Origin: Cryobacterium sp. Y82
GTDB lineage: Bacteria > Actinomycetota > Actinomycetes > Actinomycetales > Microbacteriaceae
DNA length: 64,000 nt
Direction: 5' to 3'
Assembly: GCF_002929495.1 (NCBI RefSeq)
Contig: NZ_PJJJ01000025.1
Coordinates: 46,376-110,375, forward strand
Part shown: piece by piece, positions 16,193-25,638 of the stretch
Numbering within the stretch: position 1 is the stretch's first letter
How the letters are laid out: each line of letters starts with the position of its first letter
The notes under the pieces: generated by a model
The model's database searches: none
The model's input: the letters and a program-made list of their open reading frames with translations, nothing else
What the model was told of the DNA's origin: nothing
Made by a program: the position numbers and the translations under genes

Positions 16193-17785
16193 ATGATGCA
16201 CCGTCGATTTGCCCGGCCGCGCCGTCGTGTTGCAACCATCGTCAGCGGTGCCGTCGTCGGCGCGGTCGTACTCACCGTCGGACTGACCGCCTGTTCGAGC
16301 GACAACGGCGCCGGCGTCATCGACACTGTCGGCACCATTGACTTCGTAAATCCACTCGCGATCCCGCCGCTGGCCGAATCGACCGTGAATGCCGCAGGTG
16401 AGCGAGTCTTCGACCTGACCGCCCAGCGGGGAACGAGCGAGTTCGTGCCGGGCGTCACCACCGACACTTGGGGCTATAACGGCAGCTACCTCGGTCCCAC
16501 CCTCGTCGCCGAGCGCGGCGAAAACGTGCGCATCAACGTCGCCAACAACCTTCAGGAAGCTACGAGCGTGCACTGGCACGGCATGAGTCTGCCCGCGAAA
16601 ATGGACGGTGGCCCGCACCAGATGGTCGAGCCCGGAGCGAAGTGGAGCCCGGACTTCACGATCGACCAGCCCGCAGCGACCCTCTGGTACCACCCGCATC
16701 CAGACGGCGCAACCGAACACCAGGTGGAAATGGGCCTGGCTGGCCTGTTCCTGATACAGGACGACGAGGAGGCCGCGCTCAACCTGCCCCGCAGCTACGG
16801 AATCGATGACATTCCCGTGGTGGTGCAGGACCGCCGCTTCGACGCGAAGGGCCAATTCACCAGCGACGTGCGGGGTTATATCGGTCCGATCGGCGATCAG
16901 CTCTTGGTCAACGGCACGCTCGCGCCGTACGTCGATGTGACGACCGAGGTGGTGCGCCTGCGCCTGGTCAATGGATCGACGGCGCGCGTCTATGACTTCG
17001 GGCTCAGCGACGGGCGGTCCTTTGACCTGATCGGAACCGACGGGGGACTGCTCACTGAGGCGGCATCGATGGCGGGCATCCGCTTGTCACCGGGGGAGCG
17101 GGCCGAAGTTCTCGTGCGGCTCAAGCCGGGCGAGACCGTGAAACTGCAGTCCACGCCGCCGAACCTCGGTACCTCGGCCGGAGCCGCGACCCGTAACGCC
17201 GGTGACGACACGCTCGATGTGCTGGAGTTGCGCGCGGCTGACACTCTCGGCAGCATCGGCGCACTGTCGACGACTTTGGCGAACATCGAGCCACTCGAGA
17301 AAGCGGATGCCTCCGTCGATCGCTCGTTTACGCTCAACGGCTACACGATTAACAACCGGCTCATGGATATGACGCGCATCGACGAGACCGTCGAGGCCGG
17401 CGCCACCGAAGTCTGGACCGTCGACAATGCCATGCCGCTGCCGCACAATTTTCACGTGCACGCCGTGCAGTTTCAGGTACTGCGGGTGGGAACGAAATCG
17501 CCGCCAGCCGAACTCTCCGGCTGGAAAGACACGATCTACCTCGAGCCGGGTGTGCGTTATGAACTCATCATGCAGTTCTCGAACCACACCGATCCAAACT
17601 TTCCGTATATGTTCCACTGCCACATGCTGGCCCACGAGGACGCCGGAATGATGGGCCAATTCGTCGTCGTGAAGCCCGGCGAACGGGCCGGCACCCCACC
17701 GACCGCACACGATGCCATCGTGGGCCAGTCGAATCTGGCCGTCGGTAGTGGGCCGCGCGTGCTCGCGCCGACCCACAGTCACTAA
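16193..17785 (+). CDS. multicopper oxidase lipoprotein
   Basis: A 530-residue extracytoplasmic oxidase. The start is set at ATG 16193 (or 16196) because this gives a clean signal peptide with a hydrophobic core and the lipobox LTAC, lipid Cys34. The longer frame to 16139 has no signal function. All four copper motifs are present: HWHG (H127, H129), WYHPH (H167, H169), HNFHVH (H418, H421, H423) and HCHMLAHEDAGM (H475-C476-H477, H481, axial M486). The axial methionine and the order resemble CueO/CotA-type enzymes, so oxidation of Cu(I) or other metals and phenols at the cell surface is plausible. The gene ends in a strong terminator. Confidence 0.93.
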   Translation: MMHRRFARPRRRVATIVSGAVVGAVVLTVGLTACSSDNGAGVIDTVGTIDFVNPLAIPPLAESTVNAAGERVFDLTAQRGTSEFVPGVTTDTWGYNGSYLGPTLVAERGENVRINVANNLQEATSVHWHGMSLPAKMDGGPHQMVEPGAKWSPDFTIDQPAATLWYHPHPDGATEHQVEMGLAGLFLIQDDEEAALNLPRSYGIDDIPVVVQDRRFDAKGQFTSDVRGYIGPIGDQLLVNGTLAPYVDVTTEVVRLRLVNGSTARVYDFGLSDGRSFDLIGTDGGLLTEAASMAGIRLSPGERAEVLVRLKPGETVKLQSTPPNLGTSAGAATRNAGDDTLDVLELRAADTLGSIGALSTTLANIEPLEKADASVDRSFTLNGYTINNRLMDMTRIDETVEAGATEVWTVDNAMPLPHNFHVHAVQFQVLRVGTKSPPAELSGWKDTIYLEPGVRYELIMQFSNHTDPNFPYMFHCHMLAHEDAGMMGQFVVVKPGERAGTPPTAHDAIVGQSNLAVGSGPRVLAPTHSH

Positions 17786-17808
17786 CTGATGTCATCCGTT
17801 AATGCAAA

Positions 17809-17838
17809 GAAAGCCGCCAGCCTGGGCTGGCGGCTTTC
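17809..17838 (+). terminator. rho-independent-type terminator of the multicopper oxidase gene
   Basis: A perfect 12-bp stem (gaaagccgccag / ctggcggctttc) with a 6-base loop lies 24 bp past the stop codon. The symmetric A/T ends mean it could also stop transcription leaving tRNA-Gly from the other side. Confidence 0.8.
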
Positions 17839-17855
17839 GTATTTCCCCTAAACAG

Positions 17856-17926
17856 AGGGGTCGACGGGAATCGAACCCGCGTCATAAGTTTGGAAAACTC
17901 AGGCTCTACCATTGAGCTACGACCCC
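17856..17926 (-). tRNA. tRNA-Gly(TCC)
   Basis: A 71-nt cloverleaf on the minus strand. Acceptor GGGGTCG pairs with CGACCCC, the D stem is GCTC/GAGC, the anticodon stem is TGAGT/ACTTA with loop TTTCCAA (anticodon TCC), and the T arm carries TTCGATT. The discriminator is T, as usual for glycine tRNAs. CCA is not encoded. Confidence 0.95.
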
Positions 17927-18110
17927 AGGCCCAGGCAACTGGGCACTCGAATATCGTAGTACAGGAAACCGGGGGTCGTTTGCCAGTAGGGGCGCATCCG
18001 CTCGAAAGGCGTGCATTAGACTGGTCGAGGTCAATCCGCCTGTCGTGAGCTAACGCTACGCCAACAGATTGATTCCCCAACAAAGAAGTACCGATGGGTC
18101 GAAGCAGATC

Positions 18111-18184
18111 CGGGGCGTAGCTCAGCTTGGTAGAGCGCTCGTTTTGGGGGCGAGAAGTCGCAGGTTCAATTCCTGTCGCCCCGA
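18111..18184 (+). tRNA. tRNA-Pro(TGG)
   Basis: A 74-nt cloverleaf. Acceptor CGGGGCG/CGCCCCG, D stem GCTC/GAGC, anticodon stem CTCGT/GCGAG with loop TTTGGGG (anticodon TGG) and T loop TTCAATT. It precedes tig by 43 bp and may share a transcript with it. CCA is not encoded. Confidence 0.95.
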
Positions 18185-18227
18185 CATTATCCGCAGCACA
18201 CCGTTTCAATACACAGGAGAGTCTCGA

Positions 18228-19625
18228 GTGAAGTCCACGGTCGAAAAACTGAGCCCCACGCGCGCCAAACTCACCATCACGGTGAGCCCCGACGAGCTGA
18301 AGCCAGCCATCACCCACGCCTACGGCCACATCGCCGAGGACATCAACATCCCCGGTTTTCGTAAGGGAAAGGTCCCGCCGGCCATCATTGACCAGCGCGT
18401 CGGCAAGGCCGCCGTTCTGGAACACGCCGTCAACGAGGGTCTCGACGGTTTTTACCGTGCGGCCGTCGAAGAGAACAAGCTGCGCCCCCTGGGCCGCCCA
18501 GAGGCCGACATCGTCGAATGGCCGAGCAACACCGACTTCTCCGGTGATCTGCTCCTCGCCATCGAGGTTGACGTGCGCCCCGAGATCGACCTGCCCAGCT
18601 ATGACGGTCTCAAGCTCACCGTCGATGCCGTCGCGGTATCCGACGAAGAAGTTGCCGAAGAACTCGACAAGCTGCGCAGCCGGTTCGGTACGCTCATCAC
18701 CGTCGATCGTCCCGCCAAGACCGGTGACTTCGCCCAGATCGACCTGAACGCCGCGATCGACGGCGAAGAGGTCGACACCGCCAGCGGCATCTCCTACGAG
18801 GTGGGCTCCGGCGACCTCATCGACGGTATCGATGAGGCGCTCGACTCGCTCAGCGCCGGCGAGACCACGACCTTCAACTCCGACCTCATGGGCGGCGACC
18901 ACGAGGGCGAGACGGCCGAGATCACCATCACCGTGATCGCAGTGAAGGAGCGCGAGCTTCCCGCCGCCGATGACGACTTCGCTCAGATTTCGAGCGAGTT
19001 CGACACGATCGCGCAGCTCACCGAGAGCCTCAAGGTGCAGGTTGAGAAGTCCAAGGCCTTCGGCCAGGGCAGCCAGGCCCGAGAGCGTCTCATCGAGACG
19101 CTCCTCGGCTCGGTCGAAGTTCCGATCCCCGCCGCGATCATCCTCGACGAGGTAAACCGCCACCTCGAGGGCGAAAGCCGCCTCGAAGATGACACCCACC
19201 GCGCCGAGGTCACCGAAGCCAGCGAGAAAACGTTCCGTCAGCAGATCCTGCTCGACACGATCGCCGAAGCTGAGCAGGTCAAGGTCAGCCAGGACGAGCT
19301 CACCCAGTACCTCATCCAGGGTGCCAGTCAGTACGGCATGGACCCGAGCGAGTTCGTGCAGACGCTCAACACCAACGGTCAGATTCCGTCGATGGTCGCC
19401 GAGGTTGCCCGCAACAAGGCTCTCGCTATAGCCCTGGGCAAGGCGGAGGTCGTTGACTCCAACGGCAAGCCGGTCGATCTGAGCGAGTTCACCGGACCGG
19501 TCGACGATGAGGGTGAAGTGGATTCCGCTGACGCCGCCGTTGACGCTGCTCCCGTTGCCGACGCAGAGGTCGAGCCTGAAATCGACGAGAAGCCGAAGAA
19601 GAAGAAAGCCGCTGCCAAGAAGTAG
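18228..19625 (+). CDS. tig: trigger factor, ribosome-bound chaperone and peptidyl-prolyl isomerase
   Basis: A 465-residue trigger factor. The start is GTG 18228, preceded by AGGAGA; the open frame runs further back only because it crosses tRNA-Pro. The ribosome-binding domain has the signature loop [12 protein letters not shown]. The FKBP-type isomerase domain covers roughly residues 160-245, and the C-terminal helical chaperone arms follow. The tail is acidic and then Lys-rich ([13 protein letters not shown]), as in other actinobacterial trigger factors. It assists nascent chains at the ribosome. It is next to clpP1-clpP2-clpX, the conserved tig-clp order. Confidence 0.97.
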   Translation: MKSTVEKLSPTRAKLTITVSPDELKPAITHAYGHIAEDINIPGFRKGKVPPAIIDQRVGKAAVLEHAVNEGLDGFYRAAVEENKLRPLGRPEADIVEWPSNTDFSGDLLLAIEVDVRPEIDLPSYDGLKLTVDAVAVSDEEVAEELDKLRSRFGTLITVDRPAKTGDFAQIDLNAAIDGEEVDTASGISYEVGSGDLIDGIDEALDSLSAGETTTFNSDLMGGDHEGETAEITITVIAVKERELPAADDDFAQISSEFDTIAQLTESLKVQVEKSKAFGQGSQARERLIETLLGSVEVPIPAAIILDEVNRHLEGESRLEDDTHRAEVTEASEKTFRQQILLDTIAEAEQVKVSQDELTQYLIQGASQYGMDPSEFVQTLNTNGQIPSMVAEVARNKALAIALGKAEVVDSNGKPVDLSEFTGPVDDEGEVDSADAAVDAAPVADAEVEPEIDEKPKKKKAAAKK

Positions 19626-19662
19626 CTTGTAGACCAGTACTGCGTAATCGCGTGCATGGGCC

Positions 19663-19689
19663 GGCCGGATTCACTCCAGTCGGCCTTTT
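19663..19689 (+). terminator. terminator of tig
   Basis: The stem ggccgg / tcggcc (one G-T pair) is followed directly by TTTT, 38 bp past the tig stop. This separates tig from the clpP1 transcript. Confidence 0.55.
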
Positions 19690-19805
19690 GCATGCTGCAA
19701 GCGCCGGGGCGCGAGCCCGGTAATCTGCCGAGGGCGAACACAGCCTTTTTCCGCCGCGCGCTCCGATAGATTCATTGAGAAGCGACAACTGAAACGGAGC
19801 ACGAC

Positions 19806-20408
19806 ATGGCCGACCCGACACCCACCAACGGTGTATTTGACCGACTGCTGAAGGACCGCATCATCTGGCTCGGCTCAGAGGTCCGTGATGAAAACGCGAA
19901 TGAGATCTGCGCGAAGATCCTCTTGCTGGCAGCGGAAGACTCGAAGCGCGACATCTACCTCTACATCAACTCTCCCGGCGGTTCGATCACCGCAGGAATG
20001 GCGATCTACGACACGATGCAGTTCGTACCCAACGACATCGTCACCGTCGGCATCGGCATGGCGGCCTCGATGGGCCAGTTCCTGCTTACCTCGGGCACCA
20101 AGGGCAAGCGCTACATCACCCCGAACGCTCGCGTGCTCCTGCACCAGCCGTCGGGTGGATTCGGTGGCACGGCCGCCGACATCCAGACCCAGGCCCGGCT
20201 CATCCTCGACATGAAGCAGAGACTGTCGGAGATCACGGCCGCGCAGACCGGCAAGACCCCGGAGCAGATCAACGCTGACGGTGACCGCGACAACTGGTTC
20301 AGTGCCGAGGAAGCCCTCGAGTACGGTTTTGTCGACCACCTCCGCGCATCCGCTTCGGATGTCATCGGCGGCGGCGGAACCGATCCCGACGCTGACGCCA
20401 CCAAGTAG
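19806..20408 (+). CDS. clpP1: ATP-dependent Clp protease proteolytic subunit 1
   Basis: A 200-residue serine peptidase of family S14. The triad is complete: S88 in GMAASMG, H113 in LLHQPSGG and D162 in DRDNWFS. INSPGGS forms the conserved strand loop. In actinobacteria ClpP1 and ClpP2 assemble as two different heptameric rings, with ClpX or ClpC1 docking on one face. A ribosome site (AACGGAGCACGAC, just before the ATG) supports the start. The C-terminal [12 protein letters not shown] stretch is likely flexible. clpP2 follows 27 bp later. Confidence 0.97.
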   Translation: MADPTPTNGVFDRLLKDRIIWLGSEVRDENANEICAKILLLAAEDSKRDIYLYINSPGGSITAGMAIYDTMQFVPNDIVTVGIGMAASMGQFLLTSGTKGKRYITPNARVLLHQPSGGFGGTAADIQTQARLILDMKQRLSEITAAQTGKTPEQINADGDRDNWFSAEEALEYGFVDHLRASASDVIGGGGTDPDADATK

Positions 20409-20435
20409 TCCGCCGAAACTGAACAGGAAGAAAAC

Positions 20436-21134
20436 ATGACTATCCCCACATTCGGTGGAACGGCCTACAGCTCGATGGGCGGCTCGACCAAGCAGTTGAC
20501 TAACAACGGCGCGCCCGAATCGCGCTACATCCTTCCCACCTTTGAAGAGCGCACCGCCTACGGGTACAAGCGCCAGGACCCGTACGCAAAGCTGTTCGAA
20601 GACCGCATCATCTTTCTCGGTGTGCAGGTTGACGATGCCTCGGCCGATGACGTGATGGCCCAGCTCCTTGTGCTCGAGAGCCAGGACCCGGACCGCGACA
20701 TCACCATGTACATCAATTCGCCCGGTGGTTCGTTCACCGCCATGACAGCGATTTACGACACCATGCAGTACATTCGTCCGCACGTGATGACGGTCTGCCT
20801 CGGCCAGGCGGCATCCGCTGCGGCCGTGCTGCTGGCCGGCGGAACGGCGGGCAAGCGTCTCGCCCTGCCGAACGCGCGCATCCTCATTCACCAGCCGTCG
20901 GTTGGCGGCCAGGGTGGTGGGCAGGCCTCGGACATCGAGATTCAGGCGGCTGAGATTCTGCGCATGCGCGTCTGGCTCGAAGAAACCCTCGCTCACCACT
21001 CCAACCGGAGTGTGGAGCAGGTCAACAAGGACATCGATCGTGACAAGATCATGAGCGCCGCCGAGGCTCTCGAGTACGGCCTCATCGACCAGGTTTTGAC
21101 CAGCCGCAAGAACCTTCCGATGCTGGTTAAGTAG
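20436..21134 (+). CDS. clpP2: ATP-dependent Clp protease proteolytic subunit 2
   Basis: A 232-residue ClpP with an N-terminal extension of about 35 residues before the conserved core ([13 protein letters not shown]), which is probably a propeptide as in mycobacterial ClpP2. The triad is S127 in [10 protein letters not shown]152 in LIHQPSVGG and D203 in DIDRDKIMS. It differs enough from ClpP1 to form the second ring of the heteromeric ClpP1P2 protease. It is co-transcribed with clpP1, with clpX 131 bp downstream. Confidence 0.97.
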   Translation: MTIPTFGGTAYSSMGGSTKQLTNNGAPESRYILPTFEERTAYGYKRQDPYAKLFEDRIIFLGVQVDDASADDVMAQLLVLESQDPDRDITMYINSPGGSFTAMTAIYDTMQYIRPHVMTVCLGQAASAAAVLLAGGTAGKRLALPNARILIHQPSVGGQGGGQASDIEIQAAEILRMRVWLEETLAHHSNRSVEQVNKDIDRDKIMSAAEALEYGLIDQVLTSRKNLPMLVK

Positions 21135-21265
21135 TCTGAACCCGAAACACGTGTGCGGCGCGTCGCCTTTTGGCGCCGCGCCGTTTCGGTTTCTGGCGCG
21201 CTGCACGCAAGTGTCGGACGCACAGACTAGGCTCAATTGCAGCGAGACCAATGGAGGAGGCTGAC

Positions 21266-22543
21266 ATGGCCCGAATCGGTGAAAGTGCCGACCTGCTCAA
21301 GTGTTCCTTCTGCGGAAAGAGCCAGAAGCAGGTACAACAACTCATTGCCGGCCCCGGCGTGTACATCTGTGACGAATGCGTCGAGTTGTGCAACGAGATC
21401 ATTGAAGAGCGCCTTGCTGAGGCCGGCTCCGAAGCCAGCGCTGGCGAATTCGACCTCCCCAAGCCCAAAGAAATCTTCGGCTTCCTCGAGGAATACGTCA
21501 TTGGCCAGGAGCCCGCTAAGCGTGCTCTCGCCGTTGCCGTCTACAACCACTACAAGCGCGTCCGGGCACGGGCTACGCTCACCGCTGCCGAGGCTATCCA
21601 CGACGACGTCGAGATCGCCAAGTCAAACATTCTGCTCATTGGCCCGACCGGCTGCGGCAAAACCTATCTCGCCCAGACCCTCGCCAAGCGCCTTAACGTT
21701 CCCTTCGCCGTAGCAGACGCGACGGCCCTCACCGAGGCCGGTTACGTCGGCGAAGACGTCGAGAACATTCTGCTCAAGCTCATCCAGGCTGCGGACTACG
21801 ACGTTAAACGTGCCGAGACCGGTATTATCTACATCGACGAGATCGACAAGATCGCCCGAAAGGCCGAAAACCCATCGATCACCCGCGATGTTTCGGGCGA
21901 GGGGGTGCAGCAGGCGCTGTTAAAGATTCTCGAGGGCACGATTGCTTCCGTTCCCCCGCAGGGTGGGCGCAAGCATCCGCACCAGGAATTCATTCAGATC
22001 GATACGACGAACGTGCTGTTCATCGTGGCCGGCGCTTTCGCCGGGCTCGAAGACATTATCTCGTCTCGTGCCGGCAAGAAGGGCATCGGTTTCGGGGCGC
22101 CCCTGCATATCAAGGGTGATGACATCAACCTGTTCAGTGAGGTCTTGCCCGAAGACCTGCACAAGTTCGGGCTGATTCCCGAGTTCATCGGTCGCCTCCC
22201 CGTCGTCACGACGGTGACGCAGCTCGATCAGGTGGCACTCATGCAGATTCTGACCGTGCCCAAGAACGCGCTCGTGCGGCAGTACCAGCGCATGTTCGAG
22301 CTCGACGGTGTAGAACTCGAGTTCGAGCAGCCGGCGCTCGAAGCCATCGCCGACCTCGCCGTTCTTCGCAAGACCGGGGCCCGGGGCCTGCGAGCCATTC
22401 TCGAGGAGGTACTCGGCCCGGTCATGTTTGAGGTCCCTTCGAGTACCGACGTGGAACGCGTTATCATCACGCGAGACACGGTCTTAAACAACGCACCCGC
22501 TGAGATGGTGCTGCAGAAGGCCCACCAGGCGAAAACAGCCTAG
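21266..22543 (+). CDS. clpX: ATP-dependent Clp protease ATP-binding subunit ClpX
   Basis: A 425-residue ClpX. ATG 21266 follows GGAGGAGG, and the N-terminal zinc-binding domain then has C13, C16, C35 and C38. The AAA+ module contains GPTGCGKT (Walker A), [10 protein letters not shown] (Walker B), the pore loop GYVGEDVEN and sensor 2 in GARGLRAIL. The IGF-type loop that docks to ClpP is in [13 protein letters not shown]. The enzyme unfolds tagged proteins and threads them into ClpP1P2. The longer frame upstream is noncoding leader. Confidence 0.97.
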   Translation: MARIGESADLLKCSFCGKSQKQVQQLIAGPGVYICDECVELCNEIIEERLAEAGSEASAGEFDLPKPKEIFGFLEEYVIGQEPAKRALAVAVYNHYKRVRARATLTAAEAIHDDVEIAKSNILLIGPTGCGKTYLAQTLAKRLNVPFAVADATALTEAGYVGEDVENILLKLIQAADYDVKRAETGIIYIDEIDKIARKAENPSITRDVSGEGVQQALLKILEGTIASVPPQGGRKHPHQEFIQIDTTNVLFIVAGAFAGLEDIISSRAGKKGIGFGAPLHIKGDDINLFSEVLPEDLHKFGLIPEFIGRLPVVTTVTQLDQVALMQILTVPKNALVRQYQRMFELDGVELEFEQPALEAIADLAVLRKTGARGLRAILEEVLGPVMFEVPSSTDVERVIITRDTVLNNAPAEMVLQKAHQAKTA

Positions 22544-22550
22544 GTCGGAC

Positions 22551-23333
22551 TCAGCCTCCGGCGGGCTGCGCTCCTGACGGAGCGCTATTCGAGGTGTCAC
22601 CCGTTCGACTGAGTCGGGTCCGCACGAGGACGCCAGCTACCGTGCGTTCAATGGACAGCGCCGACAGTGCCGCGCTGAGGGCGAGGAGGGCGCCGGTGAC
22701 CTCGAGGCCCTCCTCGATACCGACGAGCAGATGGTAGGGCAAGCTGCCCCGCGAGAGATCGTCAAGGCGTCCGCCGACAACGATGCCGCCCATGGCTTCA
22801 AAACCAACGGCACCGAGCAGGAAAATGGCTCCCGCAACGATGAGCCGGCGGCGAAGCTGTCGGCCGATCGTGCGGGCCACCCAGAGCACAAGCAGGCCGG
22901 CGAGAATGGCCAACGGTACACCGACTGAGAGCCAGGCAAATGTGAAGCGGGTATCGAGATCGAATTTAGCCAATTTCTCGTGCAGTTGGGCAATTTCGTC
23001 GGCTGACAGTTCAACGGCGACCGCCGCGAGCACAAAGTACGGCGCACCGACACCCCCCTCATTCCGAGCGGTTAACCCGACCGCACCTAGGGACAGCCCG
23101 ATACCGGCCAGAAGCAACCCGGATGCCCAAGCCCACAGGTTCGCTTCGCCGTCGGCGTAGAGCAGGCTCGCTGCGGCGCTGAGAGCGCGCCAGCCAGGGG
23201 TTGTGATGTCGAGGTTCTCGCGCAGGTAGTGGGTGACGACCCCGCCCAACAGTATGACGGCGAAAATTAGGGCGACGATCCAGAGAAACCATCGCCGAGC
23301 AGTGCCCTGAACTGGAATTCTCTGGATGTCCAT
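22551..23333 (-). CDS. polytopic membrane protein of unknown family
   Basis: A 260-residue integral membrane protein with six predicted helices, starting at ATG 23333 (a TTG six bases upstream is also in frame). Several charged residues sit in or next to helices: E108, D112-E113 and H118-E119 (ELSADEIAQLHEK) at the end of helix 3, E179 in GFEAMGG of helix 5, and H201 with E207-E208 and E211 (YHLLVGIEEGLEVTG) in helix 6. This His/Asp/Glu cluster suggests a buried metal site or a membrane enzyme. I do not recognise the family. No ribosome site is clear. It is convergent with clpX, 7 bp apart, and follows dcp by about 180 bp. Confidence 0.75.
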   Translation of the reverse strand: MDIQRIPVQGTARRWFLWIVALIFAVILLGGVVTHYLRENLDITTPGWRALSAAASLLYADGEANLWAWASGLLLAGIGLSLGAVGLTARNEGGVGAPYFVLAAVAVELSADEIAQLHEKLAKFDLDTRFTFAWLSVGVPLAILAGLLVLWVARTIGRQLRRRLIVAGAIFLLGAVGFEAMGGIVVGGRLDDLSRGSLPYHLLVGIEEGLEVTGALLALSAALSALSIERTVAGVLVRTRLSRTGDTSNSAPSGAQPAGG

Positions 23334-23462
23334 GGCCAAGCAGCCTATGACGGGCGATGGCGCCGCGCATCCTCAATACTGAGGGTGATGGCATCGCTGA
23401 TGGCGAGCGAACACTTCACGGTGCGCGGGAGGTGCGCCGCTTTGCAGGAGGTGAAACTCGCC

Positions 23463-23486
23463 GGCACCGGCACCGGCACCGGCACT
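23463..23486. repeat. short tandem repeat, four GGCACC units
   Basis: Three perfect ggcacc units and one ggcact lie between dcp and the membrane-protein gene. Hexamer repeats of this kind can vary in number between strains. No gene is recognised in 23334-23513; a short frame on the minus strand ending at 23345 has no ribosome site. Confidence 0.7.
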
Positions 23487-23513
23487 GGCGCAGGGCCAGC
23501 GTCTATCGCGAAG

Positions 23514-25580
23514 TCACGCGTTGAGGCCGCGGCGGTCGAGCAGCGGCTGCAGCTCGGCGTCGCGGCCGCGCCAGTGGCGGTAGGCCTCCAGGGGGTCTTT
23601 GGTGCCGCCGACTCCGAGCAGGCGGTCGCGAAAACGATCGCCGTTGTCGCGCGTGAGGCCGCCATTCTCCCTAAACCATTCGACGGTATCGGCGTCGAGC
23701 ACCTCGCTCCAGATGTAGGAGTAGTACCCGGCGTCGTACCCTCCCGAGAAGGTGTGGGCGAAGTAGGTGCTCGCGTAACGGGTGGGAACAGCCGCATTGT
23801 CGAGTGAAACGGAGGCGAGGGCATCCGCTTCGAACCGGGCAACGTCGGTGACGACCGTGTCGGCGTCAATGCGGTGCCAGGCCTGGTCGAGGAGTGCTGC
23901 GGCGAGGTACTCGCTGGTCAGGAAGCCCTCGTTGAAAGCCGACGACGCCTGGATTCGGTCCACCAACTTCTGCGGCATTGCCTCACCGGTCTGGTAATGG
24001 CGGGCGTAGTTGGCGAGCACTTCTGGCCAGAGCATCCACATCTCGTTGACCTGGCTGGGGAATTCCACGAAGTCCCGGTAGACATTGGTGCCGGAGAATT
24101 TGGGATAGGTTGCGCGGGCCAGGAGGCCGTGCAGGGCATGTCCGAATTCGTGGAACAGGGTGGTGACCTGGTCGTACGTGAGCAGGGTCGGCTGGCCGGC
24201 AGCGGGCTTCGACACGTTGAGATTATTGCAGACCACGGTCGTACTGGTGCCGAGCAGGCCCGACTGCGAGACCAGGGCATTCATCCAAGCCCCGCCGCGC
24301 TTGGAATCGCGGGTGTAGAAGTCGCCGATGTAGAGACCGAGTGCAGTGCCGTCTTCAGTCGTGACCTCGAAGACGCGCGATTCGGGGTGCCAGCCGACCA
24401 GCTCGGGCCTCGCAGTGAAGGTCAGCCCGTAGAGCTGGTGGGCCGCGTAGAAGACCCCGTCGGCCAGTACGCTTTCAAGCTCGAAGTAGGGGCGCATGGC
24501 CGCGGTGTCCACGTCGTACTTGGCGCGCCGCACTTTCTCGGTGTAGAACGCCCAGTCCCAGGCAGCCAGTTCGAATCCACCGCCCTCGGCGTCGACCACG
24601 GCCTGCAGATCGGCCTGTTCCACCCGGGCATTGCGGGCAGCGGCGGGTGCGAGACGCCCAAGCAAATCCCAAACTGCACCGGGGGTCTTGGCGGTTTCGT
24701 CGGCGGTCACATAGGCGGCGTGGCTGTCAAACCCCAGCAGTCGGGCGCGTTGGGCGCGCAGGCGGGTGATCTCAATCACGAGCGGCCGGTTGTCGTTGGT
24801 CGTTCCCGCCGCATCCGAGCGGATGCCGCGGGCTCGGCTCGCCGCGAGCAACCGTTCGCGCACCCCTCGGTCGGTGAGGCTCGCGAGATACGGGTGCGAG
24901 GTGGGGAGTACCAGGCTGATCAAGTATTTGCCGTCAAGCTGGCGTTCCCGGGCGGCCTCGGCGGCCGCCGAGATCTCACCCTCCGTGAGCCCGTCGAGCT
25001 CGGCCACGTCGTCAATGATGAGGGCGAGCTCGTTGGTGTCGGCCAGCAGGTTCTTTTCAAAGCGGGTGGTGAGGGTCGACAGCCGTGAGTTGAAATCACG
25101 CAGAGACTGCTTGTTGTCGTCGCTCAGGCCGGCCCCGGCCAGCGTGAACTCGGTGAAATAGCGGTCGACGAGGTAGAGCGACTCGGCGTCGAGACCGAGG
25201 CCGGCGCGCTGCTCGTGCACGGCGGCGAGACGCGCGTAGAGCGCGGGATCGAGCCGAATCGCGTCGGCGTGGGCGGCCAGCAGCGGCGCGAGTTCTTCTT
25301 CGAGGTCGTTGGTGAAGTCGCTGGAGTCGGAGGAACTCTTGTTGAAGAAGACCTCAAAGACCCGGGCGAGCGTCTGTCCGCTGCGCTCGAGGGCGACGAG
25401 TGTATTGTCGAAACTTGGGGCATCCGCTGTGCCGGTGATGGCGCTGACCTCGGCGAGCTGCTCGGTCATGCCCTGCAGAAAGGCCGGCCGATAGTGTTCG
25501 TCGGTAATGGAAGCAAAGGGCGGCAGCTGATAGGGAAGCGTGCTCCGGGTGAAAAAGGGGTTGTTCGCGGTGAGAGCCAT
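23514..25580 (-). CDS. dcp: peptidyl-dipeptidase, M3 family metallopeptidase
   Basis: A 688-residue zinc peptidase of the Dcp/oligopeptidase A family, which removes C-terminal dipeptides from peptides in the cytoplasm. The zinc site is HEFGHALHGLL, preceded by LTYDQVTTLF, with the third ligand Glu in the VEFPSQVNE segment. The C-terminal SGGYDAGYYSYIWSEV and the substrate-binding Tyr-rich loop are typical of the family. The length (about 680) is normal, and the N-terminus MALTANNPFF fits other Dcp proteins. It stands divergent from the broken methyltransferase gene. Confidence 0.96.
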   Translation of the reverse strand: MALTANNPFFTRSTLPYQLPPFASITDEHYRPAFLQGMTEQLAEVSAITGTADAPSFDNTLVALERSGQTLARVFEVFFNKSSSDSSDFTNDLEEELAPLLAAHADAIRLDPALYARLAAVHEQRAGLGLDAESLYLVDRYFTEFTLAGAGLSDDNKQSLRDFNSRLSTLTTRFEKNLLADTNELALIIDDVAELDGLTEGEISAAAEAARERQLDGKYLISLVLPTSHPYLASLTDRGVRERLLAASRARGIRSDAAGTTNDNRPLVIEITRLRAQRARLLGFDSHAAYVTADETAKTPGAVWDLLGRLAPAAARNARVEQADLQAVVDAEGGGFELAAWDWAFYTEKVRRAKYDVDTAAMRPYFELESVLADGVFYAAHQLYGLTFTARPELVGWHPESRVFEVTTEDGTALGLYIGDFYTRDSKRGGAWMNALVSQSGLLGTSTTVVCNNLNVSKPAAGQPTLLTYDQVTTLFHEFGHALHGLLARATYPKFSGTNVYRDFVEFPSQVNEMWMLWPEVLANYARHYQTGEAMPQKLVDRIQASSAFNEGFLTSEYLAAALLDQAWHRIDADTVVTDVARFEADALASVSLDNAAVPTRYASTYFAHTFSGGYDAGYYSYIWSEVLDADTVEWFRENGGLTRDNGDRFRDRLLGVGGTKDPLEAYRHWRGRDAELQPLLDRRGLNA

Positions 25581-25638
25581 GCGTCCACACTAGCCAAGAC
25601 CCCGACGTGACTGTTTTGGCGGTGCGTAGGATCGCACC

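Noticed and set aside
18069-18227. Upstream extension of the trigger factor frame
   Set aside because: The extension runs through tRNA-Pro; GTG 18228 has an AGGAGA site and gives the normal N-terminus.
19730-19805. ClgR-type operator upstream of clpP1
   Set aside because: Only one half resembling gcgaa is present (in gggcgaacac) and the other half does not match, so it was not listed.
19875-21251. 458-codon open frame antisense to clpP1-clpP2
   Set aside because: The two ClpP genes have full catalytic triads; the antisense frame spans both and the gap, with no recognisable domain.
23463-23492. CRISPR-like array
   Set aside because: The units are adjacent hexamers without spacers; no cas genes are present anywhere in the window.
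23345-23513. Short frame downstream of dcp encoding a Pro/Val repeat and a 40-residue tail
   Set aside because: No start with a ribosome site. The PVPVPV run is just the translated hexamer repeat.
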